Below, piece after piece: positions 33,282 through 40,131 of a stretch of DNA of 64,000 nucleotides. The DNA lies in the NCBI GenBank assembly GCA_025994075.1, contig JAMQGV010000018.1:117768-181767 (forward strand), read 5' to 3'. Both the position numbers and the translations under genes were made by a program. Position 1 is the stretch's first letter; each line of letters opens with the position of its first letter. The notes under the pieces were generated by a model. It searched no databases. It saw nothing but the letters and a program-made list of their open reading frames with translations, and was not told the DNA's origin. This stretch comes from Vicinamibacteria bacterium. GTDB lineage: Bacteria; Acidobacteriota; Vicinamibacteria; Fen-336.

Positions 33282-34034
33282 ATGGCCGACAACATCCTGC
33301 TGAGCGAGATGACCTGGACCGAGGTCGACGAGGCGATGAAGGACCGCCCCGTGGCCCTCGTTCCCGTGGGCGCCACCGAGGCGCATGGACCGCACCTGCC
33401 GCTGTCGACCGATTCCGTGATCGCGGTCGAGATGGCGCGGCGAGGCGCGAAGAAGCTCAAGGAACACGGCGTCTCGGCCCTGATCCTGCCCCCCGTCAAC
33501 CTCACCGTCGCCGACTGGAGCGCCGACTTCGCGGGCACCCTGTCCGTGTCGGCCGAGACCTCCGTCGCGGTGCTGCGCGACCTGGCGGTCTACGCCTCGA
33601 AGCGCTTCCGGGCGGTGGCGTTCGTCAACATCCACCTCGAGCCGACCAACGTCGAGTGCGTGAAGAAGGCGGTCGAAGACGCGACGAAGGCCGGCGCTTC
33701 CGTCTGCGCCGTCGACCTCACCCGCAAGCGCTGGGCCGACAAGCTCGACGCGGCCTTCAAGGCGGGCGACCACGCCGGCGCGTGGGAGACCTCGCTGATG
33801 ATGGTGGCGGCGCCCGGCTTGATCCGCGAGCGCGAGCGCATCAGCCTGGCCCCGATGGACGGCCTGATGCCGGCGATCAAGAAGGGCGCGAAGACCTTCG
33901 TCGAGGCGGGCGGCGAAGACGCCTACTTCGGCGACCCGACCGCGGCTTCCGAGGACGACGGCAAGAAGCAGTTCGACGTGCTCGCCGAGATCCTGCAGGT
34001 CTGCGTGATGGAGCACCTCGGCAGCAAGGCGTGA
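33282..34034 (+). CDS. Creatininase family amidohydrolase
   Basis: A 250-residue member of the creatininase superfamily of metal-dependent amidohydrolases. Its relatives include creatininase, pyrimidine-precursor deformylase and the mycofactocin peptidase MftE. The metal-binding start GATEAHGPHLPLSTD matches the family (EQHGPHLPL type), and AGAWETSLMM supplies the later Glu. The usual NGHGGN loop is replaced by NIHLEPTN, which keeps the His but not the Gly-rich turn, so specificity is likely unusual. The ATG at 33282 is the only plausible start in frame. Its stop overlaps the GTG of the thioesterase (GTGA), indicating coupling. Confidence 0.8.
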   Translation: MADNILLSEMTWTEVDEAMKDRPVALVPVGATEAHGPHLPLSTDSVIAVEMARRGAKKLKEHGVSALILPPVNLTVADWSADFAGTLSVSAETSVAVLRDLAVYASKRFRAVAFVNIHLEPTNVECVKKAVEDATKAGASVCAVDLTRKRWADKLDAAFKAGDHAGAWETSLMMVAAPGLIRERERISLAPMDGLMPAIKKGAKTFVEAGGEDAYFGDPTAASEDDGKKQFDVLAEILQVCVMEHLGSKA

Positions 34035-34444
34035 GCCGGCCCTTCCGCACCCGGCTGCTCGTCCGCTTCGGCGACATCGACGCGGCGGGCATCGCCTACT
34101 ACCCGCAGCTCGTCAACTTCCTGCACGAGGCGTTCGAGGACTTCTTCACCGCCCACGTGGGGAGGCCGTACCCCGAGGTGTTCCGCGACGGGGTCGGCTT
34201 CCCGACGAAGAAGGTGGAGATGGAGTTCCTCTCGCCCGCCCGCTACGGCGACTGGATCGACATCGACGTCTCGATCGAGAAGCTGGGGCGGACCTCGGTG
34301 ATCGTCCACTACGAGGGCTCGGTGGCAGGGCGCCCGGTGTTCCGCGCCCGCAACGTGGCGGTGGTGGTCGACATGAAGACCTTCCGCCCGATGCCGCTTC
34401 CGCACGAACTGCGCGAGAAGTTCGAGACGGTCCTGAAGGGTTAA
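34031..34444 (+). CDS. Acyl-CoA thioesterase (4-hydroxybenzoyl-CoA thioesterase-like)
   Basis: A 137-residue hotdog-fold thioesterase. The N-terminal motif RFGDIDAAGIAYYPQ carries the Asp that acts as catalytic residue in 4-hydroxybenzoyl-CoA thioesterases, followed by LVNFLHEAFEDFF. The family hydrolyses aromatic or short acyl-CoA esters. The GTG start at 34031 overlaps the upstream stop. Its own TAA overlaps the TAA of the convergent OYE gene (stop codons share bases 34442-34443). The aromatic-type specificity would fit the CoA-thioester operon facing it, where it could rescue stalled CoA intermediates. Confidence 0.85.
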   Translation: MSRPFRTRLLVRFGDIDAAGIAYYPQLVNFLHEAFEDFFTAHVGRPYPEVFRDGVGFPTKKVEMEFLSPARYGDWIDIDVSIEKLGRTSVIVHYEGSVAGRPVFRARNVAVVVDMKTFRPMPLPHELREKFETVLKG

Positions 34445-35787
34445 GCCGCGCCGCCGCCGCTCCACACCGCCGGCGTCAGCCGGTGGCGGGGGCCGTCGGG
34501 GCCCTTCGGCCACAGCGTGCAGGTGACCACCCGGTGACGGTGGTCCTCCTCCTCGCAGAACGGGCAGAACACGCAGGTGCGGACCTCGGCGTCGTGGCCC
34601 GCTCGCCACTTGCGCGGCAGGTCCGGGTCGGCGAGCAGCGCCCGGGCCATGCCGGCCAGATCGGCGTCACCGCGCTGCAGCAGGCCTTCGGCCTGCTCGA
34701 AGGTCGAGATCTTGCCCGCCGCCACGACCGGGGTCGCGAAGCCCGCCGCGCGCACCGCCTCGCGCACGCCCCGGGCGAGGAAGGCGTTGACCAGCGGCGG
34801 CGTCTTCTTGTCGCGCGGGATGCAGGCGTGGCCCGAGTGGCCCGTGTACGGGTAGGCGGTCTCGCCGACCTTCGGCTGCTTGGCGTCGTCGAACTTGCCG
34901 CCGCGCGAGACGGAGAGGAAGTCGAGACCCGCCCGCGCCAGCGCGACCGCGATCGCCCGCGCGTCGTCGAGCGTGTTGCCGCCGATCGAGCCGTCGGGGT
35001 TCAGGATGTCCTCGCTGCCCAGGAAGCGGCAGCCCACGGCGAAGCCGGCGCCGGTCGCGCCGCGCACGGCCTCGACCACCTCGAGCGGCAGGCGCAGCCG
35101 GTTCTCGAGCGACCCGCCGCCGTACTCGTCGTCGCGCGGGTTGGTCACCGACAGGAACGACGCCAGCGTGTAGGCGTGGGCGAAGTGCAGCTCGACGCCG
35201 TCGAAGCCCGCCTGCTGCGCGCGCCGGGCGGCGAGCGCGAAGTGGTCGGGCAGGGCGCGAATCTCGTCGCGCGACAGGTCGGCGATCGTCTGCCGGTAGC
35301 CGTGCAGGAAGTCGCGGCGGTCGCGCGGCGACGCGAGCCACGCCTCGTGCTGCGCCTCGAACTCGGCGTCGGAGAGCGCCAGCACCGCCTCCGGCAGCCG
35401 CTTGCGGGCGACCATGCCCTCGAGGTACGCGCGGGTCGGCTTGCGCGACGCGATCTTCAGGAAGTCGATGATCTGCGGCACCACGGCGGCCGCCGTGTGC
35501 CGCCTCATCTCCGCGACCAGGTCGCGCAGGCCCGGCACGAAGCGGTCGTGGGACAGCCGCAGCAGCGGCCCGGAGGCGATGTCGCGCACGCCGGTCGCCT
35601 CGAGCACGATCATGCCGGCGCCGCCGCGCGCGTAGCGGACGTAGATCTCGCGCACGGAGTCGGTGACGAAGCCGTCGTCCGTCCCGCGCCACGTCACCAT
35701 GGCGGGAAGCCAGATGCGGTTGGGGAGGACGACGCCGCCGCGGCCGAGCGGGAACGGTTGGAAGAGGAGGGCCTGCTCGCGGCTCAG
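34441..35787 (-). CDS. OYE-family NADH:flavin oxidoreductase with C-terminal Cys cluster
   Basis: About 448 residues: an FMN-binding TIM barrel of the old yellow enzyme/2,4-dienoyl-CoA reductase family. It starts LFQPFPLGRGGVVLPNRIWL and contains GFDGVELHFAHAYTLASFLS and DEYGGGSLENRLRLPLEVVE. Near the end four cysteines are spaced C-x2-C-x2-C-x11-C (about residues 405-423), close to the 4Fe-4S pattern of dienoyl-CoA reductase (C-x2-C-x3-C-x11-C). The FAD/NADPH domain of that enzyme is missing. It could reduce a dearomatised or dienoyl CoA ester. No ATG, GTG or TTG fits the N-terminus. The best start is CTG 35787, which overlaps the upstream stop (CTGA) and has AAGGAG 11 bases before it. Last gene of the seven-gene operon. 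Confidence 0.83.
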   Translation of the reverse strand: MSREQALLFQPFPLGRGGVVLPNRIWLPAMVTWRGTDDGFVTDSVREIYVRYARGGAGMIVLEATGVRDIASGPLLRLSHDRFVPGLRDLVAEMRRHTAAAVVPQIIDFLKIASRKPTRAYLEGMVARKRLPEAVLALSDAEFEAQHEAWLASPRDRRDFLHGYRQTIADLSRDEIRALPDHFALAARRAQQAGFDGVELHFAHAYTLASFLSVTNPRDDEYGGGSLENRLRLPLEVVEAVRGATGAGFAVGCRFLGSEDILNPDGSIGGNTLDDARAIAVALARAGLDFLSVSRGGKFDDAKQPKVGETAYPYTGHSGHACIPRDKKTPPLVNAFLARGVREAVRAAGFATPVVAAGKISTFEQAEGLLQRGDADLAGMARALLADPDLPRKWRAGHDAEVRTCVFCPFCEEEDHRHRVVTCTLWPKGPDGPRHRLTPAVWSGGGAA

Positions 35788-36215
35788 GACTCGTCCATCT
35801 CCTTCTCGATGCCGCGGTTCATCAGCCGCTCGCGCAGCGCGTCGAAACCCTCGCGGTCGGGGCCGCCTTCGTCGCGGTACAGGCCGAGCACCTCCTCGAC
35901 GCGCGCGACCCGCCGCACGAGCTGGGCCACCACGTCGAGCGGCAGGCGCAGGCCGTCCTTCTCGGCGGCGGCGTAGGCCTCGGGGGTCCCGTGCGCGCCC
36001 AGCGCCTCGACGAGGCGGGCCGACAGCGAGTCGGTCGCGTCGACCAGCTCGCCCTGCAGCAGCGTGTCGTGGACGAGGCCCAGCGCGTCCTGCAGGTCCT
36101 CCTCCTTCCACTCCTCGAGCAGGCGCTCGGAGGCCTCGATCCCGAGCACGAGGCCGTCGCCGCCCTCCTCGGCTTCTTCGGCGACGGCGGTCAGCAGGTC
36201 GACGATGCGGCCCAT
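35784..36215 (-). CDS. Acidic helical protein of unknown function in CoA-thioester operon
   Basis: A 143-residue, strongly acidic, probably all-helical protein not recognised. It contains VAEEAEEGGDGLVLGIE, LLEEWKEEDLQDALG and LVRRVARVEEVLGLYRDEGG, with no Cys cluster, signal peptide or membrane segment. Its ATG (36215) shares one base with the stop of the PaaA-like gene (TGATG), and its stop overlaps the next start. The tight coupling between a di-iron protein and a reductase suggests a small accessory subunit, in the position where phenylacetyl-CoA epoxidase clusters have small subunits such as PaaB or PaaD. It resembles neither by eye. Confidence 0.7.
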   Translation of the reverse strand: MGRIVDLLTAVAEEAEEGGDGLVLGIEASERLLEEWKEEDLQDALGLVHDTLLQGELVDATDSLSARLVEALGAHGTPEAYAAAEKDGLRLPLDVVAQLVRRVARVEEVLGLYRDEGGPDREGFDALRERLMNRGIEKEMDES

Positions 36216-36925
36216 CAGAGGCTCCAGTCCAGCCCGGCTGGCAGCTCCATGGCCAGCGCCTTCGGCTCGGGGAAGCGCAGGCCGGAGGCAGTCACCGCCG
36301 GCTTGATGTCGTTGACGAAGTCCTGCATGCACTCGCCCGAGTCGCGCTTCTTGATCCCGTTCTCGATCGCGAAGCGGTTGCCGGGGGTGTGGGGGCGGCC
36401 GAACGAGAGCAGCCCGATGCGCAGCCACTTCTCGAACAGCTCCTGCTTGACGTCGTCGTGGCCGCCCGCCTGGCACATCTCGACGACGATCTTCTCGCCG
36501 AGGCCCTGGTGGCCCGCTTCCTCCTTGACGATCTTCTGGATCACGCCGCGGTAGGGCACGAAGGAGCACTCGTCGTACTCCTTGAGCTGCCAGAAGCCGC
36601 CGCGGTCGTAGAGGAACTGGGCCATCGCCAGCTCGAACCAGCTCTCGGCGAAGGGGACCGGCTTGCCGGCCAGCCGCTTCTGCACCACGGGCTCGACGCT
36701 CTCGCCGGTGAACTCGCGGTACATCTTCGCGACCGCCTCGTAGTGGTCGGTCTCCTCCTTGATGTGCCACACCATGAAGCGCAGCCACTTCTCGGGGACG
36801 AAGCGCAGGCCGTAGCCGAACATGTGGGCCGCCGCCAGCTCGCGGTAGGCCTGGCTCTCCATCAACTGGAGGATGGTCGCCCGGTACTCGGGGGTCATCT
36901 CCTCGGCGCGGTTCAGTTCGGTCAA
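36215..36925 (-). CDS. PaaA-like ferritin-fold di-iron protein (putative ring oxygenase subunit)
   Basis: A 236-residue helical protein of the PaaA/PaaC family, whose PaaA members form the catalytic subunit of phenylacetyl-CoA epoxidase. Two ExxH motifs supply iron ligands: EETDH (Glu58, His61) and EEAGH (Glu136, His139), with Glu29 and Glu98 as likely partners. The segment IVKEEAGHQGLGEK and the later FGRPHTPGN align with PaaA (ICKEESFHQ and FGPND). It is shorter than E. coli PaaA. The start is TTG 36925, overlapping the upstream stop (TTGA) with GGAG 8 bases before it; the in-frame ATG nine codons later has its purine tract directly adjacent and is less likely. It probably oxygenates or dehydrogenates an aryl- or acyl-CoA. 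Confidence 0.8.
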   Translation of the reverse strand: MTELNRAEEMTPEYRATILQLMESQAYRELAAAHMFGYGLRFVPEKWLRFMVWHIKEETDHYEAVAKMYREFTGESVEPVVQKRLAGKPVPFAESWFELAMAQFLYDRGGFWQLKEYDECSFVPYRGVIQKIVKEEAGHQGLGEKIVVEMCQAGGHDDVKQELFEKWLRIGLLSFGRPHTPGNRFAIENGIKKRDSGECMQDFVNDIKPAVTASGLRFPEPKALAMELPAGLDWSL

Positions 36926-38064
36926 GGCTTGGTCTCCAGGATCTGGCGGGCGATCACGAGTTTCTGGACGTCGGTGGCGCCCTCGTAGATGCGCAGCGCG
37001 CGCACCTCGCGGTACAGCCGCTCGACGGCCGCGCCGCGCATCACGCCGGCGCCGCCGTGGAGCTGCAGCGCGCGGTCGATCACGCGCTGCGCGGCCTCGG
37101 TGGCGGACAGCTTGGCGAGGGCACCCTCGCGGGTGATTCTCGACGCTCCGCGGTCGCGGGTAAAGGCCGCGTGCAGCACCAGCAGGCGCGAGGCGCACAC
37201 GTCGTGCTCCATGTCGGCCAGGTGCATCTGCACGGCCTGGAAGTCGGCGAGCGGCTGGCCGAACTGGCGGCGGTGCCGCACGTGTTCGACGGCCTCGTCC
37301 ATGGCCCTCTGGGCCATGCCGCAGGCGGCCGCTCCGACCGTCGGCCGGAACGTGTCGAGCGTCTGCAGCGCGAGCGCGAGCCCCCGCCCCTCGGCCCCGA
37401 TCAACTGCGCCGGCACGCCCTCGAAGCGCACCTCGCCGAGCGGGTGGGGGGCCATCGGCTGCAGCGGGCGCACCGACAGGCCCGGCGCCTGGCCGTCGAC
37501 CAGGAACAGCGACAGGCCCTTCGGGGAGTCCGGCGCGCTGCGCGCGAGCACCGTGTAGAAGGTCGCGATGCCGGCGTTCGAGATGTAGGTCTTGAGGCCG
37601 TCGAGCCGCCAGCCGTCGCCGACGCGGGTCGCCTGGGTGCGCACCGAGGCGAGGTCGGAGCCGGCCTCGGGCTCGGTGACCGCGAAGGCGGGCACCGCCT
37701 CGCCTGCGGCGACGGCGGGCAGCAGCGCCTTCTTCTGTGAGTCGGACCCGCCCAGGGCGACCGGGTGGGAGCCGAGCCCCTGGATCGCGAAGGCGCTGTC
37801 GGCGAGGCCCGAGAAGTAGGCGATCGCCTCCCGCGTCACGACCAGCGAGCGCAGGTCGAGCGCGCCGAACGGCGCCGGCACGGTGGAGGCGAGCAGCCCC
37901 TCGCGGGCCAGCGCGCGCACGGCGCCGAGCGTCGCGGCCGCCTCGTCCTCCTCCTCGTCGCCCTCGAAGTGGGCGCGAGCGACCTCGAAGACGCGCTCCT
38001 GCAGCTCGCGATGGCGCTCCTCGAGGTAGGGGCCCGGGTCGCCGAACGGCAGCCGGGACCTCAC
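36922..38064 (-). CDS. Acyl-CoA dehydrogenase
   Basis: A 380-residue FAD-dependent acyl-CoA dehydrogenase. Signatures are FAVTEPEAGSDLASV and WRLDGLKTYISNAG in the middle domain, then RRQFGQPLADFQAVQ and LQLHGGAGVMRGAAVERLYR at the C-terminus. The likely catalytic base is Glu (about 361) in RIYEGATDVQ. It introduces a 2,3-double bond into an acyl-CoA, passing electrons to ETF. Start GTG 38064 overlaps the crotonase stop by 4 bases; longer in-frame extension would run inside that gene. The substrate is presumably the CoA ester handled by the operon. Confidence 0.88.
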   Translation of the reverse strand: MRSRLPFGDPGPYLEERHRELQERVFEVARAHFEGDEEEDEAAATLGAVRALAREGLLASTVPAPFGALDLRSLVVTREAIAYFSGLADSAFAIQGLGSHPVALGGSDSQKKALLPAVAAGEAVPAFAVTEPEAGSDLASVRTQATRVGDGWRLDGLKTYISNAGIATFYTVLARSAPDSPKGLSLFLVDGQAPGLSVRPLQPMAPHPLGEVRFEGVPAQLIGAEGRGLALALQTLDTFRPTVGAAACGMAQRAMDEAVEHVRHRRQFGQPLADFQAVQMHLADMEHDVCASRLLVLHAAFTRDRGASRITREGALAKLSATEAAQRVIDRALQLHGGAGVMRGAAVERLYREVRALRIYEGATDVQKLVIARQILETKP

Positions 38065-38870
38065 GGGCGCTCGCCGCGCGGCGACGTGAAGCGCGGCGCG
38101 CGTTTCTCGACGAACGCGCGGTGGCCCTCGGCGAAGTCGTCGCGCGGCATCAGCTCGGCCTGCACGTGGGCCTCGTGGCGCAGCGCCTCCTCGAGCGTCA
38201 TGTCGGCCTCGCGCTCCAGCGCGTCCTTGGTGGCGGACAGGCCGGCGGCCGGGCCGCCGACCAGCCGCGCGACCAGCGCGTCGGTCTCCGCCGCCAGCCG
38301 CTCGTGCGGGCACACGCGGTGGTAGAGGCCGATGCGGTGGGCCTCCGCCGCGTCCACGAAGTCGCCGAGCATGAGCAGTTCCGTGGCCCGCGACAGCCCC
38401 ACGAGACGCGGGAGCAGCCAGGCGGCGCCCATGTCGGCGCCGGCCAGGCCGACCTTCACGAACAGGAACGCGATCTTCGCGGTGTCGGCGGCGACCCGGA
38501 AGTCGGAGGCGATCGCGATCATCGCGCCGGCGCCGGCGACGGTGCCGTTGAGCGAAGCGACGATGGGGAAGGGAAGCGCGCGCATCGCCCGCACCAGGTC
38601 GCAGGTCAGCGTCGTGAACGCGTGCAGCGAGGCCCGGTCGCGGGCCAGCAGCGGGCCGATGATGTCCTTGACGTCGCCGCCGGTGCAGAACGCGCGGCCG
38701 CTGCCGGTGATCACCGCGCAGCGCAGGTCCTCCCGTGCCGCGAGCGCCCGGAACGTGTCGGTCAGCTCGCGGTAGACCTCGAACGTCAGCGCGTTCATCG
38801 CCTGCGGGCGGTTCAGCGTGATGCGGGCGACGCCGTCGCGCTCCTCGTAGAGGAAGGAGGCGGGCGTCAC
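38061..38870 (-). CDS. Crotonase-fold enoyl-CoA hydratase/isomerase family protein
   Basis: A 269-residue crotonase-fold enzyme: ITLNRPQAMNALTFEVY, ITGSGRAFCTGGDVKDI and the oxyanion-hole region LNGTVAGAGAMIAIASDF. By eye, both Glu residues of classical hydratase (in GGCELAM and QPEI) are replaced (GAGAMIA; FVKVGL), while an Asp occurs in GLAGADMGAAWLLPR. This points to an isomerase, hydrolase or ring-opening role rather than simple hydration. Enzymes with a very similar GADMGAAWLLPR stretch, as I recall them, accompany aminobenzoyl- or salicylyl-CoA oxygenase genes. Start GTG 38870 overlaps the RidA-like stop. Confidence 0.82.
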   Translation of the reverse strand: MTPASFLYEERDGVARITLNRPQAMNALTFEVYRELTDTFRALAAREDLRCAVITGSGRAFCTGGDVKDIIGPLLARDRASLHAFTTLTCDLVRAMRALPFPIVASLNGTVAGAGAMIAIASDFRVAADTAKIAFLFVKVGLAGADMGAAWLLPRLVGLSRATELLMLGDFVDAAEAHRIGLYHRVCPHERLAAETDALVARLVGGPAAGLSATKDALEREADMTLEEALRHEAHVQAELMPRDDFAEGHRAFVEKRAPRFTSPRGERP

Positions 38871-39274
38871 GCGCCAGCCTCCGGCAGCAGTGCCGTGGCC
38901 TCGATCTCGCACAGCGCGCCATCCTCGAGCAGCGCCTTCACCTCGACCAGCGCCATGGCCGGGTAGTGGCGGCCGAAGCGCTCGCGCCAGGCCGCGCCGA
39001 TCGCCTTGCGAGCGGCGACGTAGGCGGCCTTGTCGGTCACGTACACGGTCATCCGCGCGATGTCCTGCGGGCTGCCGCCCGCCTCGTGCACCACCGCCAG
39101 CACGTTGTCGAGGGCGCGCACGAACTGGGTCGCGAAGTCCGCGGAGACGAGCCGCTGGTCGGGGCCCCAGCCGATCTGGCCGGCGACGAACAGCAGTTCT
39201 CCGCGGCCACGCAGGCCGTTGTTGTAGCCGCGGGGCGGGCCCAGCACCTCGGGGTTGACGGGGCGCAGCGTCAC
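38867..39274 (-). CDS. RidA/YjgF-family protein
   Basis: A 135-residue Rid-family protein: LLFVAGQIGWGPDQRLVS, VRALDNVLAVVHEAGGSPQD, then CEIEATALLP. Classical RidA hydrolyses reactive enamines/imines and depends on an Arg in the PxR-x-x-V-E-V segment. Here that segment reads PAMALVEVKALL, with Met in place of Arg, so it belongs to a divergent Rid group and imine deaminase activity should not be assumed. Rid proteins of this kind are often found in catabolic operons for amino-aromatic acids. Start GTG 39274 overlaps the SDR stop by 4 bases. Confidence 0.83.
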   Translation of the reverse strand: MTLRPVNPEVLGPPRGYNNGLRGRGELLFVAGQIGWGPDQRLVSADFATQFVRALDNVLAVVHEAGGSPQDIARMTVYVTDKAAYVAARKAIGAAWRERFGRHYPAMALVEVKALLEDGALCEIEATALLPEAGA

Positions 39275-40047
39275 GCGAGCACCGTGCCGCCGTCGACAGA
39301 CAGCGCCTGGCCGTTGATGCCGCGGGCCGCGTCCGAGCACAGGAAGAGCACGAGCGCCGAGACCTCTTCCGACGTGTAGAGCCGCCCCTGCGGGCTCATC
39401 TCCTCGATCCGGCGGCGGACCTCCTCCGCGGGCCGCCCGGTCTTCGCGACGACGCGGGCGATCGACACGTCGGTCATCGGGGTGTCGACGTAGCCGGGGC
39501 ACACCGCGTTGACGGTGACGCCCTGCTTCGCGTGCTCCAGCGCCGCCACCCGGGTCAAGCCCAGCACCCCGTGCTTGGAGGCGGCGTAGGCGGCGATGTA
39601 GGGCGAGCCGGTCTTGCCCGCGATCGAGGCGACGTTGACGACGCGGCCCCAGCCGCCGGCGCTCATCTCCGGCAGCGCCTCGCGCATGCAGTAGAAGGCG
39701 CCCGAGAGGTTGGTCTCGATCGCCGCCCGCCAGGCCGCTTCGTCGGTCCTCACCAGCGGTGCCGAAGGCGCGACTCCCGCGGCGTTGACCAGCACGTCGA
39801 CCGCGCCCAGCGCGGCGCGGGCCTCGGCGAAGGCGCGGGCCACCGCGTCCGCCTGCGACACGTCGAGCGCGACGGCCGCGGCCCGCCCGCCGGCCGCGCG
39901 GATCTCCGCGGCGACGGCGTCGATCTCGGCCCGGGTGCGGGCCGTGACGGTGACGGCCGCGCCGGCCCGCGCGAGGTCGAGCGCGACCGCGCGGCCGATG
40001 CCGCGGCCGCCGCCGGTGACGAGGGCATGGCGCGATGTGAGGTTCAT
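39271..40047 (-). CDS. Short-chain dehydrogenase/reductase (3-hydroxyacyl-CoA type)
   Basis: A 258-residue classical SDR: NAD(P)-binding TGGGRGIGRAVAL, the structural NAAG motif (VLVNAAG), and the Ser-Tyr-Lys catalytic set in VASIAGKTGSPYIAAYAASK. The C-terminal region (EMSPQGRLYTSEEV, NGQALSVDGG) is like 3-hydroxybutyrate or 3-hydroxyacyl-CoA dehydrogenases. As first gene of the seven-gene operon it probably oxidises a 3-hydroxy or ring-hydroxy CoA intermediate. ATG 40047 is chosen over the adjacent GTG 40050. No SD is evident; TACGGT, 8 bases upstream, could be a -10. Confidence 0.85.
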   Translation of the reverse strand: MNLTSRHALVTGGGRGIGRAVALDLARAGAAVTVTARTRAEIDAVAAEIRAAGGRAAAVALDVSQADAVARAFAEARAALGAVDVLVNAAGVAPSAPLVRTDEAAWRAAIETNLSGAFYCMREALPEMSAGGWGRVVNVASIAGKTGSPYIAAYAASKHGVLGLTRVAALEHAKQGVTVNAVCPGYVDTPMTDVSIARVVAKTGRPAEEVRRRIEEMSPQGRLYTSEEVSALVLFLCSDAARGINGQALSVDGGTVLA

Positions 40048-40094
40048 CACGCGCTACCGTACACGGGGCCGCACGAGGGCTGCAAGGAGGTGGG

Positions 40095-40100
40095 TATACT
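40095..40100 (+). promoter_or_regulatory. Candidate -10 of the DUF2378-like gene
   Basis: TATACT, the best -10 match in this gap. It is followed by an SD (GGGAGG, 40116-40121) and TTG 40132. The divergent SDR operon starts 48 bases away. Confidence 0.45.
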
Positions 40101-40131
40101 CGCCGGAAATCCCTCGGGAGGCCCGAGCGTA

